This document shows, in pieces, positions 36,045 through 45,944 of a stretch of 64,000 bases of DNA (position 1 is its first letter; every line of letters begins with the position of its first letter). Position numbers and translations under genes: made by a program. The notes beneath the pieces were generated by a model. The model saw only the letters and a program-made list of their open reading frames with translations. It searched no databases and was not told the DNA's origin. The DNA lies in contig NZ_LT594621.1 of the NCBI RefSeq assembly GCF_900091655.1, positions 2,624,532 through 2,688,531 on the forward strand. Direction: 5' to 3'. Source of the DNA: Culturomica massiliensis. GTDB taxonomy: Bacteria; Bacteroidota; Bacteroidia; Bacteroidales; Marinifilaceae.

Positions 36045-39000
36045 ATGAAAAGAAAAACAAAAGCGTGGTACAGGGATACATCACACTCCCGACCTCATCT
36101 ATTCCGAATGTTTCGATTTTATCTGCTCTTATTCTTTACATCCTTTCTAAGTTTTCAAGCACTGGCAGGTTACAGTCAGAAATTCACCTTCAATTTCGAA
36201 AAAATCCAAGTACAAAAAATACTGGAAAAAATTGAAAAACAAAGTCAATATTATTTTGTATACAATCATCAACGGGTAGATGTTTCCCGAATCGCAAGTC
36301 TAAAAATAAAAGAAGAAAGCATTGAAAACATTTTAAACAAACTGTTTAAAAACACGGACGTTCACTATTCCATTGTCGATCGGCAAATCATACTTTTTAA
36401 AAAAGAAGACAGAGATTCCAACAAAAGTGCAGACTTTCTTTCCATGCATAAAACCGATTCGACAAAACAGTATAACGATACAACGAAACAAAAAACTCCG
36501 GCTATTTTAAAAGGAAAAGTATTGGACGAAACGAAACTACCTTTACCGGGAGTAAATATCATCTTCAAAGGAACCCAACGTGGTACCATTACCGACGTAG
36601 AAGGTAACTTCTCGATCAAACGTCCAGCCGGCGGAAAAGTCATTGTCGTCTCGATGATCAGCTACAAAACCCAGGAAATCGAAATCGGAAATCAGACTGA
36701 TATTACCATTGAGCTCCAGCCCGATGTAAAAAGTCTGGACGAAGTAGTGGTCACCGGCTATCAAACCGTGGACAAACGTACTTTTACAGGTTCGGTATCC
36801 AAAATCAATGTCGATCTGATTTCACAGGGTGGCTCCGGAGATGTCGGTAAAATGCTACTGGGAGCCGTAGCGGGTGTGACTGTTGAAAATACCAGCGGAA
36901 CTTTCGGAACCAAATCCAAAATCCGCATCCGGGGAAATTCCTCTATCAGCGGTAATCAGGAACCGTTATGGGTTATCGACGGGGTGGTACTGGACGACCC
37001 GATCAATGTCAATCCCAATCAACTCTATTCGGGAGACGCCAACACCCTGCTTAGTTCCGCCATTAGTGGAGTCAATCCTGATGATATCGAGGACATTCAA
37101 ATCCTGAAAGATGCCTCAGCAACCGCCATGTACGGAACACAAGCCGTAAACGGAGTGATTGTCGTTACAACTAAAAAAGGGAAAGTAGGCCGGACAAGCA
37201 TCAATTACCGGAATAATTTCACGATAAATCTGAAACCGTCTATTAGTGATTTCAACGTCATGAACTCCAAAGAGCGGATGGAATTCTCGGAAGAGATGTT
37301 CCAGAAGAATCTGATGAACTTTACCGATCTTAACCGTAGTTACGGAGCCTTCGGCCTGTTACTATCCCGGTTATCAAATAAAGAGATCACCTGGGATCAA
37401 TACGAAGAATCGATACAAAGAGCCAAAACTTACAATACCGATTGGTTTGATGTCTTGTTCCGGAATTCCCTGGTACAGGAACATAGCATCAGCGTAAGCT
37501 CAGGAACCGAGAAACAACAGTATTATATGTCTGCCAGTTACTACCATGACGACGGACAAGTCAAAAACCAGCATACCGACCGTTTCACCGCCAGTATGAA
37601 AGGCACATTCAATATTAACAGAATATTCTCGGTCACCGCCAGCTTATACGGCTCTATCCGTGACCAAAGAATCTTTGGTACCCAATCCGCCACCGAGAGT
37701 AACGGAATTGTCAGCCGGGCCTTTGATATCAATCCTTACAATTACGCGATGAATACCAGCCGGGCTATGCGGCCATACAACGACAACGGGGAATACGAAT
37801 ACTATCTCTCCCGTTACGCACCCTTTAACATCCTGGAGGAACTGGACAATAATTTTATCGACCTCAAAGCCAGGGAAATCAAATTCCAGGTAGACCTCAA
37901 TCTGAAAATCACCCCGACATTGACATACTGGGGCTTAGCTTCCGGTCGTATGACCAACAGCTATAGCGAACATATCGCTACCGAAGAATCGAACATCGCA
38001 AAAGCCTACCGGGCAGCCGACCAGCGTATTCGCGACTACAACGACCTTCTCTATAATGACCCTGACGATGACAATCAATATCCCGTAACGGTTTTACCCC
38101 GGGGAGGTATTGCCGAAACAGACATGGTTATGGGAGAATTCTACACGGTCCGAAATTCGTTAAACTGGAAAAAAGTATACCCTCTTCATAGTTTCGATAT
38201 AATGGGAGGAACAGAAATACGGGCAAAAACTTATCGAACCGACTATTATAAAGGCTGGGGATTTGAATATTTAAAAGGAATGACTGCTTCCCCCATGTAT
38301 ACCGCTATCAAGCGCGATCAGCTCACCAGTTCCTCACCCTATTACTACAAAGGCAAAACGGTTAGCCGTGAAGTCTCTTTCTTTGCCAATCTGGCATATT
38401 CGCTGAATTCGAAATACAATTTTACCTTTTCCATTCGTTCGGACGGCTCCAACCGTCTGGGCAAATCCGAAAAATTCAGGTTTCTTCCGATCTGGGTTAT
38501 CGGAGGTAGCTGGAACATCGACCGTGAGAACTTCCTGCAGAAAACAGAGTGGCTGGATTACCTGAAATTGAGAGGCTCTTACGGATTAAGAGGAAACATC
38601 AGCAATCTGGGTAGTCCGGAAATGAAAGCCTATTACTATACCACCGCCCGCTTCGAACCGGAGGCCAATGAAACGTATATCTACATTTCGTCCCCCGACA
38701 ACCCTAAATTACAATGGGAAAAAGAGAAAATGTACAACATCGCCCTGGAATTCGGTCTATTCGAGCGTATTAACCTGACCCTGGAGTATTATAACCGTAG
38801 AAATTACGACCTGATCGGTTATGTAGCCGCCTCTCAGGTCAGTGGTTTTACTCACCGCACCATCAACTGTGCCAGTATGCGTAACCAGGGATTTGAAATC
38901 ACATTGAACACTCATAACATTAAACTGAAGGATTTTGACTGGAATACCGTTTTTACTTTCGGGTATAATAAAAATACAGTACTGGACTTAGTTTATTCGA

Positions 39001-39710
39001 CCAACGTGGCTATCCTCAGTGCAGACAGAGGAGGCGCACAGAAAGGCAAACCCATTAGCGGACTCTATGCCTTCCGGTATGCCGGCCTTACGAATGATGG
39101 TATTCCCTTGTTTTACAACGAAAAAAATGAAAAGACAAATGTAATCAGCACTTACGATCAAAATATCAGCATGCTGCAATACGAGGGCAGTCGGGAACCC
39201 TTAGGTTCCGGGGGATTTACCAATACCATCCGCTACAAGGGATTGAACCTCTCCGTCTTGTTTACTTACTCGTTCGGAAATAAAATCCGTTTAAACCCAC
39301 TGATCTCGAACTATTACAACGATGTCTCTGCTTTAAGTGGCGACCTGGTCAACCGCTGGACCACCCCAGGAGACGAATACCACACCAACATACCGCGTAT
39401 ATTCGAACAAGAAACCCGAGACCGGTTAACCGCATCCAATGCCGACCCGGTCCTGTTTTATAACCGGAGTAATTTACGTACTGCCGACGGCTCGTTTATT
39501 CGCCTGAAGAGCATCACGCTAAGTTACTATCTACCTGACCAATGGATGAAAACCTTAGGCATAGCATCGGCACAACTGAAAGCACAGGCACAAAACGTAG
39601 CTTTGTGGGCCGACAAAAAGCTCAAGGGGCAAGACCCGGAAGCTTTGATTACCGGTATAGGTATACCGTCTCCCAAAACGGTATCCCTGGGATTATCCGT
39701 TGATTTTTAA
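36045..39710 (+). CDS. SusC/RagA family TonB-linked outer membrane protein with STN domain
   Basis: The 1221-residue protein has a signal segment (about 20-44, hydrophobic then ALAGYSQ), an STN domain (about 46-118), a carboxypeptidase-regulatory-like domain (about 152-232, ILKGKVLDETKLPLPGVNI), a plug (VVVTGYQTVDKRTFTGSV) and a long beta barrel to the end. The STN domain identifies it as the signal-input partner for FecR. It imports a ligand through the outer membrane with TonB energy. The SusD gene follows after 10 bp. The metallopeptidase and DUF4302 genes downstream suggest a peptide or protein ligand. Confidence 0.94.
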   Translation: MKRKTKAWYRDTSHSRPHLFRMFRFYLLLFFTSFLSFQALAGYSQKFTFNFEKIQVQKILEKIEKQSQYYFVYNHQRVDVSRIASLKIKEESIENILNKLFKNTDVHYSIVDRQIILFKKEDRDSNKSADFLSMHKTDSTKQYNDTTKQKTPAILKGKVLDETKLPLPGVNIIFKGTQRGTITDVEGNFSIKRPAGGKVIVVSMISYKTQEIEIGNQTDITIELQPDVKSLDEVVVTGYQTVDKRTFTGSVSKINVDLISQGGSGDVGKMLLGAVAGVTVENTSGTFGTKSKIRIRGNSSISGNQEPLWVIDGVVLDDPINVNPNQLYSGDANTLLSSAISGVNPDDIEDIQILKDASATAMYGTQAVNGVIVVTTKKGKVGRTSINYRNNFTINLKPSISDFNVMNSKERMEFSEEMFQKNLMNFTDLNRSYGAFGLLLSRLSNKEITWDQYEESIQRAKTYNTDWFDVLFRNSLVQEHSISVSSGTEKQQYYMSASYYHDDGQVKNQHTDRFTASMKGTFNINRIFSVTASLYGSIRDQRIFGTQSATESNGIVSRAFDINPYNYAMNTSRAMRPYNDNGEYEYYLSRYAPFNILEELDNNFIDLKAREIKFQVDLNLKITPTLTYWGLASGRMTNSYSEHIATEESNIAKAYRAADQRIRDYNDLLYNDPDDDNQYPVTVLPRGGIAETDMVMGEFYTVRNSLNWKKVYPLHSFDIMGGTEIRAKTYRTDYYKGWGFEYLKGMTASPMYTAIKRDQLTSSSPYYYKGKTVSREVSFFANLAYSLNSKYNFTFSIRSDGSNRLGKSEKFRFLPIWVIGGSWNIDRENFLQKTEWLDYLKLRGSYGLRGNISNLGSPEMKAYYYTTARFEPEANETYIYISSPDNPKLQWEKEKMYNIALEFGLFERINLTLEYYNRRNYDLIGYVAASQVSGFTHRTINCASMRNQGFEITLNTHNIKLKDFDWNTVFTFGYNKNTVLDLVYSTNVAILSADRGGAQKGKPISGLYAFRYAGLTNDGIPLFYNEKNEKTNVISTYDQNISMLQYEGSREPLGSGGFTNTIRYKGLNLSVLFTYSFGNKIRLNPLISNYYNDVSALSGDLVNRWTTPGDEYHTNIPRIFEQETRDRLTASNADPVLFYNRSNLRTADGSFIRLKSITLSYYLPDQWMKTLGIASAQLKAQAQNVALWADKKLKGQDPEALITGIGIPSPKTVSLGLSVDF

Positions 39711-39720
39711 TCTTTAAACC

Positions 39721-41169
39721 ATGAAAATTATGAAAACATTTATCCATATCATCACACACCATTGGAAAATTCTGGCATTTGCCTTCTTAGCTATTGGATG
39801 CTCTGATTACCTGGGAGAAAGTCCGGACAATCGCATACAACTAACCGAAATCGAAGACTATAAAGCACTGGTAACCAATGCCTACCCTGGAGCCTACCAT
39901 CTTTTTACCGAGATCATGACGGATAACTACAAATATTACGACTATCCGGGTACCAATAACATCACAATAGTCGAATGGTTTAAACCCATGTACATCTGGT
40001 CGGATAAATACATGCAAATTCTGGCCGTAGGTCCGGCCAGAGCCTGGGAATACTATTATGGTGAAATCTACAAAACGAATGAAGTACTGAAAGGGATCGA
40101 CAATGCCGAGGGCAAAGACGAAGAACTGCGAAACCAGGTAAAAGGCGAAGCTTTATTGCTCCGGGCGTATTGCCATTTTATGCTGGTAAACCTTTTTGGG
40201 AAACAATACAATGCTTCTACCGCGGCAACGGATCTTGGAGTTCCTTATACCACCAAGCCACAGGAAGACAACGTTGCCGAATACCCCCGGGATAACATCA
40301 AAGATGTTTACGACTGGATAGAACGGGATGCTCTCGAAGGAGTTGCACTTTTGGTCGACAAAAAAGTAAACGTACCCAAGTACCATTTTACCAAAGCTTC
40401 TGCTTACGCTTTTCTCTGCCGCTTCTACCAATTCAAAGAAGATTGGGATAACTCTATCAAATACGGAGAGATGTCACAAACCCTCAATTCAACCGTCAGA
40501 GAATTCGTCAACGATTACAACGCAACTTTTGCCAAAGGAGACTACGATGAATTTGCCAACTCCTATTGTTCAATCAATAAACCTAACATCTTATTGATGA
40601 ACAAAGTTCTGGAATTTAACTCTTACACGACCAACGGATATTATTCCAACGAATTCTGGGCAACAGCGTATGAAACAAATGATTACCGGAATAAAATACA
40701 CAACCGCTATTATCCTACAACTCCGATTTACAAATGTCGGAAATTCCGTAATGTCAGTAATGGTGGTTACCGATATTCGGATGTAGCTCTGTTCACCACA
40801 GAAGAAGTGATGCTGAATCTTGCCGAAGCCTACACCCGAAAAACAGAACCGGACCATGAAAAAGCCATATCCCTGCTGAACAAGATCCGCGAAAAACGCT
40901 TTGTCCCTTATACACCGCTCACCTCAGCCGCTCTCTCCCTGGAAGGTGAACTGGGAAAAGTTCTCCTCGCCAAAGTACTGCACGAGCGACGGGTAGAACT
41001 TTGTTATGAAGGTTATCGTTGGTTCGATTGCAAGCGCTTCCAGATAGAAATCAAACATACCACAGAAACCGGAACCTACGTCCTGAAAGGGAATGATTTG
41101 CGTTATGTATTGCAAATTCCCGATGCGGAATTAAGTGCCAATCCGGCTATGGTACCGAATCCCAGATAA
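39721..41169 (+). CDS. SusD/RagB family nutrient-binding lipoprotein
   Basis: The 482-residue protein has a lipoprotein signal ending LAFAFLAIGCSDYLGESPD, then the SusD-like helical body with TPR-like helices (AYCHFMLVNLFGKQYNA, VMLNLAEAYTRKTEP) and the C-terminal LHERRVELCYEGYRWFDCKR motif. It forms the surface lid of the SusC transporter. An alternative start is the Met at 39730. It is directly followed by the metallopeptidase gene. Confidence 0.93.
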   Translation: MKIMKTFIHIITHHWKILAFAFLAIGCSDYLGESPDNRIQLTEIEDYKALVTNAYPGAYHLFTEIMTDNYKYYDYPGTNNITIVEWFKPMYIWSDKYMQILAVGPARAWEYYYGEIYKTNEVLKGIDNAEGKDEELRNQVKGEALLLRAYCHFMLVNLFGKQYNASTAATDLGVPYTTKPQEDNVAEYPRDNIKDVYDWIERDALEGVALLVDKKVNVPKYHFTKASAYAFLCRFYQFKEDWDNSIKYGEMSQTLNSTVREFVNDYNATFAKGDYDEFANSYCSINKPNILLMNKVLEFNSYTTNGYYSNEFWATAYETNDYRNKIHNRYYPTTPIYKCRKFRNVSNGGYRYSDVALFTTEEVMLNLAEAYTRKTEPDHEKAISLLNKIREKRFVPYTPLTSAALSLEGELGKVLLAKVLHERRVELCYEGYRWFDCKRFQIEIKHTTETGTYVLKGNDLRYVLQIPDAELSANPAMVPNPR

Positions 41170-41198
41170 CCATGTCTCACGCGATAAAAGAATATACC

Positions 41199-42038
41199 AT
41201 GAAAAAAGAATATTTTCCGATACTTATTTGCCTGCTGGGCTTATTAATAGGGATGAACGGTTGTAACAAGGAAGAGGCCATTCCTTACGTTGCTCCTGAA
41301 AAAGACCCCGTTCCAACCAATGCTACCGATAGCATGATTCTGGACATTAAAAACAAATACCAATCCAAAATCATCTATAAATGGGATCGGCGTTATGTCA
41401 GTTCCAGTGCCAAGGCTTCGCCCGCTTTATTCGAAAAAGTACTACCCTATATCGGATTTATACAGGAATACTGGTTCGACGCTTACGACTCTTTATGTCC
41501 GGGATTTTCTAAAGACAACACACCTATTGAAATCGTTCTGGTGGGAAGTGTCGTCAGCTATGGTAACGGTTCGAGTAACGACGACAGTTTCGATGCTGCC
41601 GGACTGACCATGTCTTTCTCCCGGATTATACTGGGTAGTGTTAATAGTATAAACCTGACAAATAACACCTGGAAAAAAAACACGAGCGCAACCATGCACC
41701 ACGAATTCGCCCATATCTTAGACAAAAAATACGGGCGTCCGTTCGGATTTGACAATATCTCCAAAGGACTATATGCAGGAAATGCCAAATACACGGCCTT
41801 CACGAATGAAGAAGCCAGAAAACGGGGATTCTGGAGAAATTACGGTATGTCAAATGAAGCGGAGGATTTTGCCACCTTCACGGAAGGCATCATCCTGCTA
41901 CCCAAAGAAGAAGTCATGACTATCATCGCGGAAAACACAAGATTGGAAAACAAATACAGACTGGTATACAATCACTACAAAACTCTTGGCATCGACCTGC
42001 ATGATCTGCATGATTACCTGGCTCGAAGATGGAATTAA
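41199..42038 (+). CDS. putative zinc metallopeptidase lipoprotein (Peptidase_Mx1 type)
   Basis: The 279-residue protein starts best at 41199, giving a lipoprotein signal (MKKEYFPILICLLGLL, then NGC); the upstream ATG at 41172 would add an odd leader. The zinc motif is HHEFAHILDKKYGRPFGF (HExxH), with FATFTEGIILLP further on. The family is common in SusCD loci of Bacteroidetes. It would be anchored at the surface or periplasmic side and may cut proteins or bind them. Substrate unknown. Confidence 0.85.
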   Translation: MKKEYFPILICLLGLLIGMNGCNKEEAIPYVAPEKDPVPTNATDSMILDIKNKYQSKIIYKWDRRYVSSSAKASPALFEKVLPYIGFIQEYWFDAYDSLCPGFSKDNTPIEIVLVGSVVSYGNGSSNDDSFDAAGLTMSFSRIILGSVNSINLTNNTWKKNTSATMHHEFAHILDKKYGRPFGFDNISKGLYAGNAKYTAFTNEEARKRGFWRNYGMSNEAEDFATFTEGIILLPKEEVMTIIAENTRLENKYRLVYNHYKTLGIDLHDLHDYLARRWN

Positions 42039-42074
42039 AACAAAATTTACACGAAACCGATAAAGTGAAAAATC

Positions 42075-43361
42075 ATGAAAATCAATATACTTACTTTAGC
42101 TCTCTTTCTACTTTGCTTTTCGTGCAAAGAGTATGAAGATGTAGAAATCCCCGCCGATTTACCCCGGCTACCGGAACTATGTGCTCAATATGAAAAACTG
42201 CTGGCGGAGGCGGAGGACGGCTGGATTGCGGAATATCAACCCACAGCCGGCAGTGGTGGCGTCTCCATCTATATGAAATTCCACGACAACGGTACAGTAG
42301 ACATTCAGTCCAACTACCCCGGCAATACCGATGTACAAAAAGAGATCCGGTACCGGGTATCCGGTATCGTAAAACCGGAGTTAACTTTCGAAACAGAATG
42401 CATCTGGGCCAAATTGTACCAGGAAGCCGGCGGAGATTACCTGTTTTCAATTGAATCAAAAGGTAACGATACCCTGCTTCTGAAACCGGTTCGTCCCCCT
42501 TACGAACGTCCTACCTGTGTGGTTACCCGGGCAAATGCCGGTAACAAGGACGTTTTTTATAAAAGCATCAGTACCCTGCAAAAACTGGACGGCTTTATAA
42601 AAAATGCCGTTGCTTATTTCAAAAACCTCGAATTAACGGGGCCGCAGGGAACAATAAAGGTTTTCACCGAATTCAATATAACCCAAGGCCATATCACCCT
42701 GACTTACCAGAACGAACAGCAGGAAGTCGCCACCCTGGAACGGCAATTTAAAATAGAAGGCGACCGGATTCGGTTTATCCCTTCGGCCATTATCGGCAAC
42801 ATCGAAGTACAGTATCTGCAACTGGGAGAAACGGACGAGCAGGGAAATATGCTTATTCCCGATGCAGGATTAGGATTATCCGGGGAATGGTCTGCCACCC
42901 ATATTCCGGCATTCCCCTATAAAGGAACTGCAGCATTTTACACGACCACAAACAACCTCAGATTAACAGCGAGCGAAACAAATGAAGCGAGTGAAGCGAT
43001 GCAGAAACTGATCCGTCCGATTTATGCTATTTCCGATTATAAAGATTTACCTCTTTATATAAATTATTTCGGTCCACGTCACCCCACCCCTAATGCCTTC
43101 TGTTTTATGCATAACGGAAGCTGGTTATATTACTATATCAACCTCGATACGAAGGGCGAAGATGTCGTATACCATGGGTATGTTCCGCCAACCGGAGCCG
43201 CAGCAGACCAGATGGGTATTGTTAAACCTTTCCTCGACAAAATATGTGACCCCGCGGGGTATACCGTTATCCTGTCTGCCGATAAAAAAACGTGCACACT
43301 CGTCAGCCGGAGCGATAGCCGCTATTGGATCAAACTAGATGCAACTATTGTTAAATCTTAA
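42075..43361 (+). CDS. DUF4302 family lipoprotein, copy 1
   Basis: The 428-residue protein has a lipoprotein signal (MKINILTLALFLLCFSC) followed by the DUF4302 features LAEAEDGWIAEYQPTAGSGG and VSIYMKFHDNGTVDIQSNYP. It is paralogous to the next gene: both share a W-I-x-x-Y region and a YMKF.DN.T segment at the same place. Predicted beta-rich and surface-exposed; it may be an accessory binding lipoprotein of the SusCD complex. Function unknown. Confidence 0.82.
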   Translation: MKINILTLALFLLCFSCKEYEDVEIPADLPRLPELCAQYEKLLAEAEDGWIAEYQPTAGSGGVSIYMKFHDNGTVDIQSNYPGNTDVQKEIRYRVSGIVKPELTFETECIWAKLYQEAGGDYLFSIESKGNDTLLLKPVRPPYERPTCVVTRANAGNKDVFYKSISTLQKLDGFIKNAVAYFKNLELTGPQGTIKVFTEFNITQGHITLTYQNEQQEVATLERQFKIEGDRIRFIPSAIIGNIEVQYLQLGETDEQGNMLIPDAGLGLSGEWSATHIPAFPYKGTAAFYTTTNNLRLTASETNEASEAMQKLIRPIYAISDYKDLPLYINYFGPRHPTPNAFCFMHNGSWLYYYINLDTKGEDVVYHGYVPPTGAAADQMGIVKPFLDKICDPAGYTVILSADKKTCTLVSRSDSRYWIKLDATIVKS

Positions 43362-43372
43362 AAAAAAAACAC

Positions 43373-44761
43373 ATGAAAACAAATTATACATTCCTTCTGT
43401 TCTCGTTACTTGTAATGGTTTACTCCTGCGCAAAAGAGACAGCAGAAATTATTCCTCCCGATCCGGAGATTGACACCTGGGTCCTGGCACAGGAATACAA
43501 CCAGAACTTAAGTAGCGTTAGTGAAGGTTGGATCGTAAAGTACCAACTGAAAGAAGAGAGCGAAGTCTACACGGTATACATGAAATTCAATACAGACAAT
43601 ACCATGAGCATATTGTCGGACTATCCGGCGATGGAGTACCTGAAAGAACAAACTCATGTCAACTACAGCCTGACCGGGTTTCTAAACACGGAACTGACCT
43701 TGGATACTTACTGCGTATGGCATAAAATGTACGACGATTTCGGAGGCCCGTATAAATTCATCATCACCCGGCAGGCAAACGGCAACTACCTGCTGCAACC
43801 GAAAGATCAGACCGTGCCCCAAAATTACGAATTGGTAAAAGCTACTCCCGGGGCAATGGCTGAATTGGAAGCCAATATAACCAAACAAAAAGAGATCGTA
43901 AAGGCTAAAGATAAAATACGTCAAATGAGTAATATACTCATTCATTTCACCTCAACGGAAGATTCCTGTTACTTTAGCAATATCCTCCTGACAGGAGAAA
44001 TCCAAATGCAGGGAGCGGTCAGTTTCGACACGGATAATAATCTACTTCAGGTTATTTACAGGGATGCAACAAAACAGCTGATCACCCTATCCGAAAACTA
44101 CGAGATTACCGAAGAGGGTATTACCTTGGAAAACCCAATGTCTTTTCTTGGAAAAGAGGTCTCCGAATTTAAATTGAAAAAAAAGGAGGGTAGCCACGAT
44201 ATCGAGATCACGGCTGCCGGAAAAGGAATCTCCGGACAACTGCTCCATGCCAAATCCCCGGGAGTTGTTCCCTATCCGGACATAGCAAAGCACTATACAA
44301 CGACAGCAAGCTGGTGTCCATTATTCACGTGTAAAGGTGAAGCTCTCGGTCCTGTCTATAGACAGTTCAACGAATCTGCTACTTATGGCTCATTCACGAT
44401 TTTTGTCGATTATTTTGGTTACAACGGATGGTATATCAACGGTCCCGCTACTAACGAATACTCCTGGTTTTATGAAACCTTCAGCATCTTGAATGAATAT
44501 ACCGTAAGATATACCTCCGGGGGTGTTAGCCGACCGGACACTTATCCGGACATCAGCCCCCTAAGCGATCTACTTCATCAGGAGGACGGATATATCGTGT
44601 TGTATAAAAAGGAAAAATACAACGATTCGGATCTGGGCTCCATTATCCTGATGGACCCGAACAGCAACAGCAATCAATTTATCATCCGGGTTACTAACAG
44701 AACTGATAATAAATCCTTCTGGGATTCAATCCAGTGGAATAACGTGGCTTATGCCGAATAA
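43373..44761 (+). CDS. DUF4302 family lipoprotein, copy 2
   Basis: The 462-residue protein has a lipoprotein signal (FSLLVMVYSC) and the SEGWIVKYQLKEESEVYTVY and YMKFNTDNTMSILSDYP regions that match copy 1, followed by FLNTELTLDTYCVWHKMYDD. It is separated from copy 1 by 11 bp and is the last gene of the locus. The tandem pair looks like a duplication with strong divergence. Function unknown. Confidence 0.82.
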   Translation: MKTNYTFLLFSLLVMVYSCAKETAEIIPPDPEIDTWVLAQEYNQNLSSVSEGWIVKYQLKEESEVYTVYMKFNTDNTMSILSDYPAMEYLKEQTHVNYSLTGFLNTELTLDTYCVWHKMYDDFGGPYKFIITRQANGNYLLQPKDQTVPQNYELVKATPGAMAELEANITKQKEIVKAKDKIRQMSNILIHFTSTEDSCYFSNILLTGEIQMQGAVSFDTDNNLLQVIYRDATKQLITLSENYEITEEGITLENPMSFLGKEVSEFKLKKKEGSHDIEITAAGKGISGQLLHAKSPGVVPYPDIAKHYTTTASWCPLFTCKGEALGPVYRQFNESATYGSFTIFVDYFGYNGWYINGPATNEYSWFYETFSILNEYTVRYTSGGVSRPDTYPDISPLSDLLHQEDGYIVLYKKEKYNDSDLGSIILMDPNSNSNQFIIRVTNRTDNKSFWDSIQWNNVAYAE

Positions 44762-44771
44762 ATGAGCCGGC

Positions 44772-44805
44772 AGGGGGCTGCCTAACAAGTTTAGTCAGTC
44801 CCCCT
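44772..44805 (+). terminator. possible terminator after the SusCD locus
   Basis: AGGGGGCTG at 44772-44780 pairs with CAGTCCCCCT at 44796-44805, with one bulged T, about 10 bp after the last stop. There is no T-run, so it may act as a 3'-end structure rather than a terminator. Confidence 0.38.
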
Positions 44806-45006
44806 ATCATATTGAAAATACTTGTTTATGCTTCCCTCAACAATATCCATTCATCCGGAAGCATGGCCCCATGAGAACATCCATTATATGTAACTTTCAG
44901 AAGGCTACAATCCTGATTTTCGCACAATCAACGACTTCCATAGAAAGTGTATAATAGCAAAGAAAAAGACGACCGAAAATTTTACTTTTCAGTCGCCCTC
45001 ATCAAT

Positions 45007-45040
45007 TTTGGAAACAATCCATGTTTTTATATTATCTTTG
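45007..45040 (+). promoter_or_regulatory. promoter TTTG - N22 - TATCTTTG for the PLP-type kinase gene
   Basis: TTTG at 45007-45010 and TATCTTTG at 45033-45040 fit the -33/-7 consensus of Bacteroidetes. Transcription would start near 45044, so the ATG at 45063 is the real start and the in-frame ATG at 45021 is not. A hairpin (CGACCGAAAA with TTTTCAGTCG, about 44972-44994) lies just upstream. Confidence 0.75.
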
Positions 45041-45062
45041 TAACTACTTTAACAACAGACCT

Positions 45063-45920
45063 ATGAAAAAAATCGCAGCAATACACGATTTGTCTGGATA
45101 CGGAAGGGCCTCTCTGACAGTGGCTATACCTATTTTATCTTACATGGGTTATCAGGTATGTCCACTTCCTACGGCTATTCTTTCCGCCCACAGCGAATAC
45201 AGGAATTTCAGAAGTTTTGATCTGTCCGATCAAATGCGAGGAATCATTGATCATTGGAAAGAATTAGACTTACAATTCGATGCTCTGTATTCCGGCTATC
45301 TGGCTTCTGAACGTCAAATGAATATTGTTTCTGATTTCTTTGACCATTTTGGAAATGACCGGAATTTTATTCTCGTAGACCCTGTTCTGGGCGATCACGG
45401 TGAGCTATACACAGGAATGACTCCCAACATGGTAAAAGGTATGCGGCAACTTTGCAGCAAAGCCAAAGTCATTACCCCCAATTTAACCGAAGCCGCATTA
45501 TTATTGGATAAACAACCGGGCAGTGCCACCACTTGCAAAGAGACCGTGAACTGGTGCCGATCTCTCAGTGATCTGGGCCCCGATTATGTTATTATTACCT
45601 CTGCACCTTCAGGAACAGCAAAGAAAGTGGCCACTATCGCTTACAACAGAAAGGACGGAAGGACCTGGCGGGTCAGCAGCGATTATGTTGCCGCCACTTA
45701 TCCTGGCACCGGAGATGCCTTTGCCAGCGTAATCACCGGCTGTCTGTTAAACGACGACAGCTTACCCGAAGCACTCGAACGGGCAGTACATTTTATCAAT
45801 ATGGGAATAAAAGCTACTTTCGGATATGACCATACCCCCCTGGACGGAATGAATCAGGAAAAAGTATTACACTACCTGAACGAATCTCTGCCCTATTTTA
45901 CATATGAATTAATCTCTTAG
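45063..45920 (+). CDS. pyridoxal/pyridoxamine kinase-like protein (PfkB-type)
   Basis: The 285-residue protein (MKKIAAIHDLSGYGRASLTV) has the ribokinase-like fold with AILSAHSEYRNF, the VDPVLGDHGELYTGM segment and the catalytic GTGDAFASVITGCLLND motif. It is close to pyridoxamine kinases, so it would phosphorylate B6 vitamers. PLP is needed by KamA, KamDE and the aminotransferase, but this link is inferred. The HAD phosphatase gene starts 24 bp downstream. Confidence 0.83.
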   Translation: MKKIAAIHDLSGYGRASLTVAIPILSYMGYQVCPLPTAILSAHSEYRNFRSFDLSDQMRGIIDHWKELDLQFDALYSGYLASERQMNIVSDFFDHFGNDRNFILVDPVLGDHGELYTGMTPNMVKGMRQLCSKAKVITPNLTEAALLLDKQPGSATTCKETVNWCRSLSDLGPDYVIITSAPSGTAKKVATIAYNRKDGRTWRVSSDYVAATYPGTGDAFASVITGCLLNDDSLPEALERAVHFINMGIKATFGYDHTPLDGMNQEKVLHYLNESLPYFTYELIS

Positions 45921-45944
45921 CCGAACCAAGACCTTCAGGTAAAC

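Noticed and set aside
45021..45062. Upstream start for the kinase at 45021
   Set aside because: It lies within the promoter; the transcript would begin after it.
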